From positions 25,887 to 89,886 of the forward strand of contig SZWC01006740.1 of the NCBI GenBank assembly GCA_023375785.1: a DNA stretch of 64,000 nucleotides, read 5' to 3'. The notes beneath the pieces were generated by a model. The model searched no databases. It saw only the letters and a program-made list of their open reading frames with translations, and was not told the DNA's origin. Of this stretch, positions 38,401 through 49,576 are shown one piece after another. The position numbers were made by a program, and so were the translations under genes. Position 1 is the stretch's first letter. Each line of letters begins with the position of its first letter. Source of the DNA: Penium margaritaceum. Lineage: Eukaryota; Streptophyta; Zygnematophyceae; Desmidiales; Peniaceae.

Positions 38401-41400
38401 CATAAACGTTGTGCATAAACATTGTGCATAAACTTTCTGCATAAGTGTTGTGCATAAACTTTGTGCATAGACTTTGTGCATAAACTTTGTGCATAAGCTT
38501 TGTGCATAAACATTGTGCATTAATGTTGTGCATAAACATTGTGCATATACGTTTTGCATAAAATTTGTGCATAAACTTTGTGCATACAATTTGTGCATAA
38601 ACTTAGTACATAAACGTTGTGCATAAACTTTGTGCATAAACCTTGTGCATAAAAGTTGTGCACAAACTTTGTGCTTTAACTTTGTGCATAAACGTTGTGC
38701 ATAAAAGTTGTGCAAAAACTTTGTGCATAAACTTTGTGCATAATCTTTGTGCATAAACCTTGTGCATAAACGTTGTGCATAAGCGTTGTGCATAAGCGTT
38801 GTGCATAAATTTTGTGCATAAACTTTGTGCGTACACTTCGTGCATAAATGTTGTGCAAAAACGTTGTGCATAAAATCTGTGCATAAACTTTGTGCATAGA
38901 CTTTGTGCATACACATTGTTCATAAAAGTTGTGCATAAACGTTGTGCATAAACTTTGTGCATAAACGTTGTGCATAAACTTTGTGCATAAGCTTTGTGCA
39001 TAACCTTTGTGCATAAATGTTGTGCATAAAGCTTGTCCATGAACGTTGTGCATAAACTTTGTGCATAAACTTTGTCTGTGACCGTTGTGCATAAACTTTG
39101 TGCATAAACGTTATGCATAAACTTTGTGCATAAACGTTTTGAATAAACTTTGTGCATAAACGTTGTTCATAATTTTTGTGCATAAACGTTGTTTATAAAC
39201 GTTGTGCATTAACTTTGTGCATAAAATTTGTGCATAAACTTTGTGCATTATATTTGTGCATAAACTTTGTGCATAAACTTTGTGCATTAACTTTGTGCAT
39301 AAACGTTGTGCATAAATTTTGTGCATAAACCTTTTCCATAAACTTTGTGCACAAACGTTGTACATAAACTTTGTGCATAAACGTTGTGCATAAACGTTGT
39401 GCATGAGCTTTGTGCATAACATTCGAGCATAAACCTTGTGCATAAACATTGTGCATTAAATTTATGCATAAACTTCGTGCATAAACTTTGTGCATAAACT
39501 TTGTGCATACACTTTGTGCATAAACGTTGTGCATAAACTTTGTGCATACACTTTGTGCATAACTGTTGTGCATAAACTTTGTAGATAAACTTTGTGCATA
39601 AACGTTGTGCATAAACAATGTGCATAAACTTTGTGCATAAATTTTGTGCATAAACGTTGTGCATAAACTTTGTGCATAAACTTTGTGCATAAACGTTGTG
39701 CATACACATTGTGCATAAACTTTGTGCATAAAATTTGTGCATAAACTTTGTGCATAGTGTTAGGCATAAACTTTGTGCATAAATGTTGTGCATAAACTTT
39801 GTGCATAAACTTTGTGCATGAACGTTGTGCATACACTTTTTGCATAAACTTTGTGCATAAACTTTGTGCATAGACTTTATGCATAAACTTTGTGCATAAA
39901 CATTTTGCATAAGCTTTGTGCATAAACTTTGTTCAAAAACTTTGTGCATAAACGTTGTGCAGAAACTTTGTGCATAAACTTTGTGCATAAAATTTTTGCA
40001 TAAACTTTGTGCATAACATTTGTGCATAAACTTTGTGCATGAATGTTGTGCATGAAATTTGTGCATAAACTTTGTGCATGAACATTGTGCATAAACTTTC
40101 GGCATAAACGTTGTGCACAAACTTTGTGCATAAAATTTGTGCATAAACCTTGTGCATAAACTTTGTGCATAAACGTTCTGCATAAACTTTGTGCATAAAC
40201 ATTGTGCATAAACTTTGTGCATAAACGTTGTGCATAGACTTTGTACATAAACGTTGTGCATACAATTTTGTGCATAAACTTTGTGCATAAACTTTGTCCA
40301 TAAAATTTGTGCATAAACCTTGTGCATAAACTTTGTGCATAAACGTTGTGCATAACCTTTGTGCATAAACTTTGTGCATAAACTTTGTGCATAAACGTTG
40401 TGCACAAACTTTGTGCATAAACTTTGTGCATTAACTTTGTGCATAAACTTTCTGCATAAACGTTCTCCATAAACCTTGTGCATAAACATTGTGCATAAAA
40501 GTTGTGCATAACCTTGGTGCATAAACGATGTGCATAAACTTTGTGCATACACTTTGTGCATAAACGTTGTGCATAAACGTTGTGCAAAACCTTTGTGCAT
40601 AAACTTTGTGCATAAACTTTGTGCATACACTTTGTGCATAAACATTGTGCATAAACATTGTGCATAGACTTTGTGCATAAACTTTCAGCATAAACTTTGT
40701 GCACAAACGTTGTGCATGAACCTTGTGCATAAACTTTGTGCATAAACCTTGTGCGTAAACTTTGTGCATAAATGTTGTGCAAACGCTTTGTGCATAAACT
40801 TTGCGCAAAAACTTTGTGCATAAACACTGTGCATAAACATTGTGCATAAACTTTGTGCATACACTTTGTACATAAACTTTGTGCATAAACGTTTTGTGCA
40901 TAATGTTTGTGCATAAACTTTGTGCATAAACCTTGTGCATACACTTTGTGTATAAACTATGTGCATAAACGTTGTGCACAAACGTTGTGCATAAACTTTG
41001 TGCAAAAACGTGTGCACAAAATTTGTGCATAAACTTTGTGCATAAACTTTTTGCATAACATTTGTGCATACACTTTGTGCATAAACATTGTGCATAAACT
41101 TTGTGCGTAAACTTTGTGCATAAAATTTGTGCAAAACCTTTGTGCATAAACGTTGTGCATATGCTTTTTGCATAAACGTTGTGCATGAACTTTGTGCATA
41201 AACTTTGTGCAAAAACTTTGTGCATATATGATGTGCATAAATTTTGTGCATAAACGTTGTGCATGAACTTTGTGCATAAGCTTTGTGCATAAACTTTGTG
41301 CATAAACATGTTGCATAAACCTTGTGCATAATCTTTGTGCATAAACTTTTTGCATAAACTTTGAGCATAAACTTTGTGCATAAACGTTGTGCATAAGCTT

Positions 41401-42168
41401 TGTGCAAACACTTCGTGCATAAATGTCCTGCATAAACTTTGTGCATAAAACTTGTGCATAAACTTTGTGCATACACTTTGTGCACAAACGTTATGCTTAA
41501 CTTTTATGCATAAACCTTGTGCACAAACTTTGTGCATAAACGTTTTTTAAAACCTTTGTGCATAAACTTTGTGCATAAACTTTGTGCAAAAACATTCTGC
41601 ATAAACTTTGTGCATACACTTTGTGTGTAAAAGTTGTGCATAAACTCTGTGCACAAATTTTGTGCAAAAACGTTCTGCAAAAATGTTGTGCATAAACTTT
41701 GTGCGTAAACGTTCTGCATAAACTTTGTGCATACATTTTGTGCATGAAATTTCTGCATAAATGTTGTGTATAATCATTGTGCATAAACGTAGTTCATAAA
41801 CATTGTGCATAAACTTTGTGCATGAACTTTGTGCATAAATGTTGTGCATATTCTTTGTGCATACAATTTGTGCATAAACTTTGTGCATTGATTTTGTGCA
41901 TATACGTTGTGCCTAAAAGTTCTGCATAAACGTTGTGCATAAACGTTGTGCATAAACGTTGCGCATAAACGTTTTGCAAAAACTTTGTGCATAAACTTTG
42001 TGCATAAACGTTGTGCATAACCTTTGTGCAAAAACTTTGTGCATAAACTCTGTGCATACACTTTGTGCATAAATGTTGTGCAAAAACTTAGTGCATAAAC
42101 ACTGTGCATAAACTTTGTGCATAAACTTTGTGCATAAACATTGTGCATAAACACTGTGCAAGAATGTT

Positions 42169-42173
42169 ATGCA
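42169..42173 (+). other. Target-site duplication, left (ATGCA)
   Basis: Five bases directly before the 5' LTR; the bases after the 3' LTR are GTGCA. Four of five match. The site lies within the TGCA core of the 13-bp unit, so sequence identity from the array itself cannot be excluded. Confidence 0.6.
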
Positions 42174-42510
42174 TGTTGGAGTGAGCGATAACTGCGCTGA
42201 GTGACGGCTTCGACATGGCGCAGTCGGATCGACAATCGGAGGTCTGTATGTGAAGTTACGGATTTTTATCCGTAAATACCCGAGTGCGGCTCGGCCAGGA
42301 ATTTCTGATGTACAGGCCAGGTTTAATTCTGGCATCCAGCTCCAAGGGGGGAAAGGAGCCTGGATCTTTGATTGATGCATGCACAGCAGGGCTATGCATG
42401 CCTGTTGGCCCAGCTTGGTCAGCAGCTGCGCAGTGCAAGAAAGCACTGCTGGGTACTTGGCCCAGACCAGTCAGGATGGGGCTACACCTGACTGGACTGC
42501 TGGGACCGCT

Positions 42511-42956
42511 TGCATCAGCACATGCAAGCAGGGCTCTGGAGCAGGGACCACTCTACATCAGGTGGTGCATGCACGACTCACCATTGCATCAACTACTACA
42601 TGCACGACTCAGCAGCTGCATCAGCTACTACATGCACGACTCAGCAGCTGCATGCGGAGCCTAGAGTGGGGACCGCCCTGCATCAGCGGCAACATGCACG
42701 ACTCAGCAACTGGGACCACGGCCAAGCTGACANTGCATCAGCACATGCAAGCAGGGCTCTGGAGCAGGGACCACTCTACATCAGGTGGTGCATGCACGAC
42801 TCAGCATTGCATGAACTACCACATGCACGACTCAGCAGCTGCATCAGGTACTACATGCACGACTCAGCAGCTGCATGCGGAGCCTAGAGTGGGGACCGCC
42901 CTGCATCAGCGGCAACATGCACGACTCAGCAACTGGGACCACGGCCAAGCTGACAG
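42511..42956 (+). repeat. 223-bp tandem duplication inside the 5' LTR
   Basis: Both copies begin TGCATCAGCACATGCAAGC and end near CGGCCAAGCTGACA; the second starts at 42,734. The two are similar but not identical. The single N at 42,733 exactly at the seam marks an assembly join, so copy number here is uncertain. Confidence 0.8.
42567..42940 (+). promoter_or_regulatory. Clustered CATGCACGACTCA motifs in U3 (candidate enhancer repeats)
   Basis: The motif CATGCACGACTCA, usually followed by GCAGCTGCAT, occurs about eight times in this part of U3, some copies spaced about 32 bp. Each contains an RY-like CATGCA and, in reverse, TGAGTC resembling a bZIP (GCN4-like) half site. Repeated elements upstream of the TATA box are common in LTR promoters. 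The regulatory role is inferred from motif and position only. Confidence 0.4.
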
Positions 42957-43089
42957 CATTGAAGAAGATTCCTTGAGGAGGAAGCTACGTGCCTTGGACT
43001 GAGAAGATTCCTTGAGGAGGAAGCTACGACCTTGCAGAAGGAAGCTTCCTCTGGGCACAGAGCAGCTGGTCAACTTGCCAGGATCCCAG

Positions 43090-43097
43090 TATAAAAG
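43090..43097 (+). promoter_or_regulatory. TATA box of the 5' LTR
   Basis: TATAAAAG, conserved in the 3' LTR at 49,577-49,584. A perfect hairpin (stem ACTGGACT, loop CAGTC, 43,101-43,121) lies just downstream, over the expected transcription start. Confidence 0.7.
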
Positions 43098-43947
43098 CAG
43101 ACTGGACTCAGTCAGTCCAGTAACTCCATCAGAAACTCCATCAGTGACTCAACAGCAACTCCATCAACTCTACCAGTTGCACCAGCAGTCCTCCTTTGCC
43201 AGACAACGCCTCAGACCAAGACTCTACAGTCGCTCTCATCTCAAGACCCTAGTAAGCCTGGAAGCAGTCTGCCAGCCTAGGCAGGAGGACGCCCCTGACT
43301 ACCTGAAGGCCTGACTACCTCGCTGTGGTGGCCAGACTACGTGCAAGACTCAAGCTGCCTGGTTTGATCTGTCTTGCTTGACGTTGCCCATCTGTGGGCC
43401 AGGAGTTGTGTCTAGGCGTGAGAGCCCAGAGTTAGCGTTTGGCGTCAGCTCTGCCTGTGCAGTGCTGATAAAATCTGGAAGGACTCTGGTGGAGTTCCCC
43501 TCTGTCGACCCAGTAAGCCTGGCAGCACTCTGCTAGCTTGGCTAGGAGGGTCAGAAGACCTCTGACGACCCAGTAAGTCTGGTAGTGGCTGCCAGCGTGG
43601 AGAGGAGGCTGCCCTGACAACCTGGAGGCCATTTCACCTGAAAGTACGGTGACCGTGCTGAGACCCTTGCAACGATAGCCTTGACGGCCTAGCAAGGTGT
43701 TGCGCCCTCGGATGGGGCACGTTGTGTCAGAGCACTAAGCTGAGCTGTGTTTCCCCGCTGTTTCCTTGTACCATACTTGTACTTGATAGTCTTTTTCAAC
43801 TACGAGTTTCAATCCAAGTCTTCCGCTTCTACACATCGGAGTACAAGGTTTGCTTGCTGGGCACAGAGATCCTGGACAACAGCAAGGCCCCCTTGCTGCA
43901 TCAGAGCACGCGGTGACTTCGTCACTGCAGGCTCTAAAACCCCAACA

Positions 43948-43960
43948 TGGTATCAGAGCA
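43948..43960 (+). other. Primer-binding site (initiator tRNA-Met)
   Basis: TGGTATCAGAGCA follows the 5' LTR without a spacer. It is complementary to the 3' end of plant initiator tRNA-Met, the primer used by many Copia and Gypsy elements. Confidence 0.92.
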
Positions 43961-45985
43961 CAAGGACGTCTGGACATGCTCAACATGCGATTAGAGCAGC
44001 AGACCCGTGCTGCTAGCAAGAAGCAGCAGTTACAGCTCAAGCTTCAAAGGATGACAACGACTGTCATCACTTACCAGTGGCAGGCTGAGCGCGTGACGTG
44101 GCGACCCTGCACACATGGAGTTATTGAGGACGCTTTGTGCGACCTCAATATGGAGAGCCCACTAATGGTCTCTCAACAGTTGAATGACCTCTCAGCGTCA
44201 AGCTTGTGCATGGACCAAGAATGTAGTCCAAGGAGAGAGCAAGCGACAGTTGAGGAGGCGAAGCACTCAAGAGAGGAAGTGCTTCGGACAAGTGCACGGC
44301 GAGACAACGTGCGTGCAAATGGAGTCTTGCGGCAGCAGTTGTTTGACACAAGTTTTGAAGCTCATCATCCACAGCCTTAGCAGCAGTTGTCCCAGATTCA
44401 GCAGCAGGTGCATCTTCAGCATCAGCTCCAACTGGCACAACTACAGTCGTCATCAACCGTAGCAGACCTGCAGGCTAATGTGGCAAAGTTCATGCCACAA
44501 ACTCTCATGCTAGTTCAGGTGCAAGTGATAGGATCTGCACAGATGGGCATGGTGCGGCAACGTGTGACAGAGTCACAGCAAACTGCAATGAAAGTGTCAT
44601 CCATGGCACTTGTACGAGTACTGCTTGACACAAGTCAGCATGAGACTGCTGGGGAGCAAGCTTTCAAGCATGAAAGCATAGAGCAACAACAGCAGATTGG
44701 CAAGCAGCAGCTCCTTTGCCAACAGGAGTGGCATACTTGTGAGCTACTAGTTGCCCAAGCAGCTCAACCCAAAGGTCAGGTGACGCAGATTCAACAACAG
44801 AATGAGGCCTTGCAGTTGAATAAGGCTTCATCAGCGTCACATCAGCCATCTGCACATCAACCTGAGCTCAGTTCTCCTCCAGTCATGCCAGAGCGTGTCC
44901 GTCTTGAGCAGAAAAACTCTACTTCATCTGCTCATGAAGGAAGCGTTTTGACCCTTGTGGCGTTCCTTGAAGCATCCACGACGGCACATTTGCAACAGTC
45001 AAAGCATGCAGCAGTGCCACCAGGCTTTCAAGAGCCACAAGCAGCAGCTGACGACAAGCAACGGTACTTCTCAAACACCCACGTGATGATGTCACGAGGG
45101 TTGAAATCACTCCATGCACTGCTTTGCGAGTCGCAAGCACGGATGCCATCGGCAACAACCCAGGTTGCTAGAGAGCCAAGGTAAGCAGCTGTCTTGTAGG
45201 AACTCATGGAGAGTGGAGTGGTGACCAAGGAACCAGGGTGCCATCTGCAGCCTGGCAGCAGCAAGCAGCAGTCGCAACAACAGTGCTTGCTTGAGGTCAC
45301 AGGGTCGGACGCCTCGCCAAACGTCCACCAGCTGACCAACGTAGCGAACAACAGTTCCGCATCCCAGACGGAGTTCTCATGCTCCATCCAACAGAAGACA
45401 ACCCAGCAACTGAATGCTGATGATGCAGCAGAGCAGCTGAGGTGGACATGTCTTCAGCAGCAGAAAGAGGTTCAAATGAGCCCCAAAGCATGTGATAAGC
45501 TGACTCTTCATCAGCTTGTACAGACCCAATGCGACAGCAGCATGCACTGCCAATGCAGCAGGCGGCCAAGCAGAAGCCAGCCTACGACCTATAAGAGCAG
45601 CAGTGATGCAGCAGGTTCTTGTGTATGGAGCCACAAGCATGTGGGAGCTCACATAATGAGCTTACACGCTGTGAGTGTGTCGACACAGCATCGATACAAG
45701 AGGCAGCAGCATGGTGGCAGCTCCGGGGCGACTCACCACCACCGGCACAGGAGTGGCGAGCACACCGACATGGGGTCGCTTATCAGCAACTCCTCATTTG
45801 CTTCTCAAAACCGCAAATCCCGTTTCATGGGACGGATCGGGCAGCAGCGGAAGAAGAAGAAGAAAAAAAGGAGGGACCCCCAAAACAAAAAAAGGGAGTC
45901 AGGTGCTCAACGCAACAGTTGGTTGCAAGTTGACGTCGGCTACAACAGGAGCAGCCGCGACATCGCCAGCAACATAGTCCGCTAG
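43961..45985 (+). other. Glutamine-rich open stretches in the element interior, no family recognised
   Basis: From just after the PBS, several plus-strand reading stretches of 176-265 codons cover about 2 kb. They are rich in Gln, Ser and Ala (for example QIQQQVHLQHQLQLAQLQ), reflecting CAG-rich DNA. A weak coiled-coil-like character is possible. I see no zinc knuckle, protease DTG/DSG, reverse transcriptase YxDD or integrase HHCC/DDE signature. They could descend from a gag-like gene, which often starts here, or be chance openness of CAG-biased sequence. The stretch is broken in places and I make no functional call. Confidence 0.35.
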
Positions 45986-46103
45986 CAGCAGCTCACTTTG
46001 CTGGAGGAACAGCAAAGGAGATCCCGGAGTGAGGGGGAGGCGGAGTAAAGGCGTTTTGTCAAACTGTTGAAGCAGCTCGCAATGTGGCGAGTAGAGAAGC
46101 AGA

Positions 46104-46320
46104 CAAAATCCTGCCAGGGCGGCAGGTGGATGCAGCAAGCCCACCTAGTGTCAGGTGGCGTGCACAGACGGAGTAGTTATGCTCCGTGACAAAATCCTAC
46201 CGGGGCGGCAGGTGGAGGCAGTAAGCCCACCTGGTGTCAGGTGACATGCACAGATGGAGCAGTTGCGCTCCATGGGAAAAAATCCTGTCGGAGTGGCAGG
46301 TGGAAGCAGTTAGCCCGTCT
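46104..46320 (+). repeat. 86-88-bp tandem repeat in the element interior (about 2.5 copies)
   Basis: Units begin AAAATCCTGCCAGGGCGGCAGGTGG or a close variant and continue with AGCCCACCT and GTCAGGTG; starts are near 46,104, 46,190 and 46,279. The GCCAGGGCGGC part can fold as a short hairpin. Copies are diverged by several bases, so the duplication predates the insertion. Confidence 0.75.
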
Positions 46321-46748
46321 TGACAAAGGCAGCATGCATAGAGACTTGCGCCATGCGCAATGTGCTCACAGTCGCTGAACACCAGATTCTGCAGCTAGTT
46401 GAAATTTGTGACAGAGACGTCAGAACTCTGGAGCAGACGAGGATCTTGTCCTCGAAATTCCACCTGAAGGCAAAAGTTGGTGGAGGGGCAATTTTGCTCC
46501 TCACGGCCGCAAGTCATTCTCCAACAACAGCATGCTCAGCAGCAACTGACCTCACAGCAGGACCTGAAGTAGTAGTGCAGTAGTCGGAGCAGCTGTCAGA
46601 GTGAAGACAAGGAGCCCGAGGTCCGGGAACTACCATGGAGCAGCTCGTCGTGATCACGACAAGTACCTGGCTAAGCCCGTCCGTCATGCGGATCAGAGCT
46701 ATACAACTTACCCGGTTGTAGTGCCTTCTGGGAGGTGGAAGCAACGAA

Positions 46749-46772
46749 CAGCAGCAGCAGCAGCAGCAGCAG
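46749..46772 (+). repeat. (CAG)8 microsatellite
   Basis: Eight uninterrupted CAG triplets, followed closely by a nine-base A run and GGG. It fits the CAG bias of the element interior. Confidence 0.9.
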
Positions 46773-47413
46773 TAGCGACTGTAAAAAAAAAGGGAGACGT
46801 CCCGAGTCTGCTACGGGTAGCCTGGTGGATTTAAAAAAAAAAACTGCCGGAATTCAGATTTTGTTTCGGCAGCGGTCAAAACCCAGTTTTTTGGGTTTCC
46901 TCACCCCCAAGAAAATCGCAGGGCAAGTTTACTTCTTGCCACTATGGATCCTCCTTCATCAGCAGTGAGTGGAGCAGCAAAGCAGTGGCAATAGCTGGAG
47001 AAGCAATGCCCGGCAGCAGCAGTCAACTGCTAAAGTTCTCTTCGCAACAGCGTCGCATCTTTTCTACAATAGAGTTGACCGCGTATGGTGGCGTGAGTGT
47101 TGACATCGTCAAAAAAAAATGGAGTGGGCGCTAAACTGTGGATGGGGAACGTGGCTGCAGCTGGACGAGATTTGGTGCGCGATGTTACGCCACCAAAACA
47201 GCTCGCCGCAAATGTCTTAAAAAAAAAAGGGGCATACTTGAAGCCGAAAGTGGCTGTTGACCCGAAGTTGGGAATCAGAGCCCCAGGAGGTCGAGCTATG
47301 CAGCGCGAGTTGCGCGTCCAAAAAAAAACAGAAAAAAAAAGGAGAGCTCGCAGTCGCGAGCGAAACAGGGGCTGAAGGGGAAGGAGGGGGTTTGACGAGC
47401 GAGGGAGAGGGGA

Positions 47414-47763
47414 GCGACGTCCGAGTGGGACGTCGCACCAGCTCGCCGCGATGGCGAGCTGGGCCCAAGTGCCTGCCGCGATGGCAGGCAGAGGCGCGGC
47501 AAGGCACTGCCGCGACAGCAGGCCATCGCGAGGCCCCCTGCCGCGACGGCAGGGTGGCTGGCCGGCGATCAGCGAGTGAGGCCTCGCGCGAGGCCTCCGC
47601 TCGAGAGGACCAACCGAAGAGAAAGAAAAAAAAAAAAGGCTGGACAGATATCTGCCCCTCAAGCGACGGACGGTGGCGGAGGGTCACGCGCAAGAAGCCA
47701 AGGCCAAGGCCATGGCCGGTGGAGCCATGGCGAGCTCCAATCGACGCAGCCGGCGGGCTGCGT
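47414..47763 (+). other. Cluster of perfect short hairpins in the element interior
   Basis: Perfect stems occur at 47,414-47,436 (9 bp, loop GAGTG), 47,438-47,462 (10 bp, loop GCGAT), 47,470-47,490 (8 bp, loop GCGAT), 47,536-47,554 (7 bp, loop GCGAC), 47,578-47,597 (20-bp palindrome) and 47,744-47,763 (8 bp, loop GGCG). An imperfect one lies at 47,507-47,521 (loop GCGAC). Four share the frame CC-GCGAY-GG at the loop while their outer stems differ but still pair (CTCGCC/GGCGAG, CCTGCC/GGCAGG). This looks like selection for or repeated copying of an RNA structure. The role is unknown; packaging or dimerisation of genomic RNA would be one guess. Confidence 0.7.
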
Positions 47764-48326
47764 GTTAAAAAAAAAGGGGGGTGGAAGGGGCGCGTTTCTG
47801 GTCGACAAAAGGCAGGGTACCCGTGAAGGGTAGCCCGGATATTCGCCCAAAAAAGAGGGGCAACGAGATTTTAGACCAGCGAAATCGAGAGGCATCGACC
47901 TAAAACACCAGCGACGACCACCAGAGCAGCTGCAACGGTGGTGACGACGCCAGTGGACTTCAAGTCGCCGGAAGAGTCATGAGAAGACCAAGAACGGACG
48001 TGGGGCACGATAAGTGCTTACGCTACGGCGAAGTCATGTTGCAGCAGCTGGGTGTGGTTGGAATGAGTGGCGGAAGTAGCCGAGGAGAGTCGTCGAAGCA
48101 GGTGGCTGGAGCCACAGGGGGAGCAGAAGACTACAGCATCAGAAAAATGAGACTAGCGACTGGCTTTTATAGTCGCAGACCAGGGGTGGTTGTAGCAGGT
48201 TGGCGGTCTAAGCAGGCGGTCCCAGCAGCGGTCCCGCCTCGCAAGCGCCTCGTCAGTGGAAGCTTCTGGAGCCTTCCACTGCACAGCCAAGCCCGTGCAT
48301 GTGTGACATGGTGGCTTGGGCTGTGG

Positions 48327-48353
48327 GAGGTTGCTTCTGTATGAAGCAACCTC
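48327..48353 (+). other. Perfect 11-bp hairpin
   Basis: Stem GAGGTTGCTTC with its exact complement around the 5-base loop TGTAT. It continues the hairpin-rich character of the 3' interior; another 8-bp stem (GGAAGTCT) lies at 48,550-48,576 with an 11-base loop. The latter is followed by a T run (TTCCTTTTTTTTGGG), but I do not infer a terminator in this eukaryotic element. Confidence 0.65.
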
Positions 48354-48664
48354 GGTGGTGAGTGGGCAGGTGAACCCAGCCTCACCCAAAATATTTTTTC
48401 TACTCTACCCGATCAGCTCCGACCAGACAACGGCCCCGACAAAACCCAGGAAAGCTCAGATCGAGCGTTTCCAAGCCGATACTCGACCAATTCGAGCCTC
48501 GTTTTTTCCTAAAAACTCCCAGCAACCGGAGAACACCCAAGAGCAACTCGGAAGTCTCTTTTGACAGCAGACTTCCTTTTTTTTGGGCAGCTGAAACCTC
48601 CACAGATCACTCATTTCTCCACTAAAAAAAATTGTGAGTCTCCGCATTCATCAGCGCACCTATC

Positions 48665-48673
48665 GAGGGGGAG
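48665..48673 (+). other. Polypurine tract
   Basis: GAGGGGGAG directly abuts the 3' LTR, the position and composition expected for the plus-strand priming site of an LTR retroelement. Confidence 0.85.
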
Positions 48674-49124
48674 TGTTGGAGTGAGCGATAACTGCGCTGA
48701 AAAACGGCTTCAACATGGCGCAGTCAGATCGACAATCGGAGGTCTGTATGTGAAGTTACGGATTTTTATCCGTAAATACCCGAGTGCGGCTCGGCCAGGA
48801 ATTTCTGATGTACAGGCCAGGTTTAATTCTGGCATCTAGCTCCAAGGGGGGAAAGGAGCCTGGATCTTTGATTGATGCATGCACAGCAGGGTTATGCATG
48901 CCTGTTGGCCCAGCTTGGTCAGCAGCTGCGCAGTGCAAGCAAGCACTGCTGGGTACTTGGCCCAGACCAGTCAAGATGGGGCTACACCTGACTGGACTGC
49001 TGGGACCGCTTGCATCAGCACATGCAAGCAGGGCTCTGGAGCAGGGACCACTCTACATCAGGTGGTGCATGCACGACTCAGCATTGCATGAACTACCACA
49101 TGCACGACTCAGCAGCTGCATCAG

Positions 49125-49335
49125 NNNNNNNNNNNNNNNNNNNNNNNNNNNNNNNNNNNNNNNNNNNNNNNNNNNNNNNNNNNNNNNNNNNNNNNNNNNN
49201 NNNNNNNNNNNNNNNNNNNNNNNNNNNNNNNNNNNNNNNNNNNNNNNNNNNNNNNNNNNNNNNNNNNNNNNNNNNNNNNNNNNNNNNNNNNNNNNNNNNN
49301 NNNNNNNNNNNNNNNNNNNNNNNNNNNNNNNNNNN
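49125..49335. other. Assembly gap, 211 N, inside the 3' LTR
   Basis: Run of N between CAGCTGCATCAG and TACTACATGC. In the 5' LTR these two flanks are separated by only one base, so the gap is either an unresolved tandem copy or an artificial gap. Confidence 1.
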
Positions 49336-49576
49336 TACTACATGCACGACTCAGCAGCTGCATGCGGAGCCTAGAGTGGGGACCGCCCTGCATCAGCGGC
49401 AACATGCACGACTCAGCAACTGGGACCACGGCCAAGCTGACAGCATTCAAGAAGCTTCCTTGAGGAGGAAGCTACGTGCCTTGGACCGAGAAGATTCCTT
49501 GAGGAAGAAGCTACGACCTTGCAGCAGGAAGCTTCCTCTGGGCACAGAGCAGCTGGTCAACTTGCCAGGATCCCAG

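Larger units (their letters stand above)
19604..42173 (+). repeat. 13-bp minisatellite array, block A (consensus GTGCATAAACTTT)
   Basis: About 22.6 kb of head-to-tail 13-bp units in a single orientation, with occasional 12- and 14-bp units. Common variants are AACGTT for AACTTT, CATACA for CATAAA, and CATAAG. On the minus strand the unit has no stop codon. Since 39 bp (three units) is 13 codons, all three minus frames read versions of MHKVYAQSLCTKF, which yields many overlapping long frames, the longest 838 codons. On the plus strand TAA occurs in each frame about every 39 bp. The variants are not confined to third positions of any frame, as expected for non-coding repeats. Local amplifications and a ~1.5-kb higher-order pattern are listed separately. 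Confidence 0.97.
42174..43947 (+). repeat. 5' LTR (1,774 bp)
   Basis: Starts TGTTGG and ends CCAACA immediately before the PBS. It contains a 223-bp tandem duplication (42,511-42,733 and 42,734-42,956) whose seam carries a single N at 42,733, clustered CATGCACGACTCA motifs, and a TATA box at 43,090. The region after the TATA box (R plus U5) is long, about 850 bp. Confidence 0.93.

Noticed and set aside
19604-42173. CRISPR array
   Set aside because: Units are contiguous 13-mers without spacers, in a eukaryotic context.
47030-47833. Frames with poly-Lys or poly-Phe runs in the element interior
   Set aside because: They arise from the A-run tracts and hairpin-rich GC sequence, overlap on both strands and carry no domain.
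46782-47860. A runs as poly-A tails of inserted retroposons
   Set aside because: No flanking target duplications or retroposon bodies are visible, and the runs are followed by G-rich purines in a recurring pattern.
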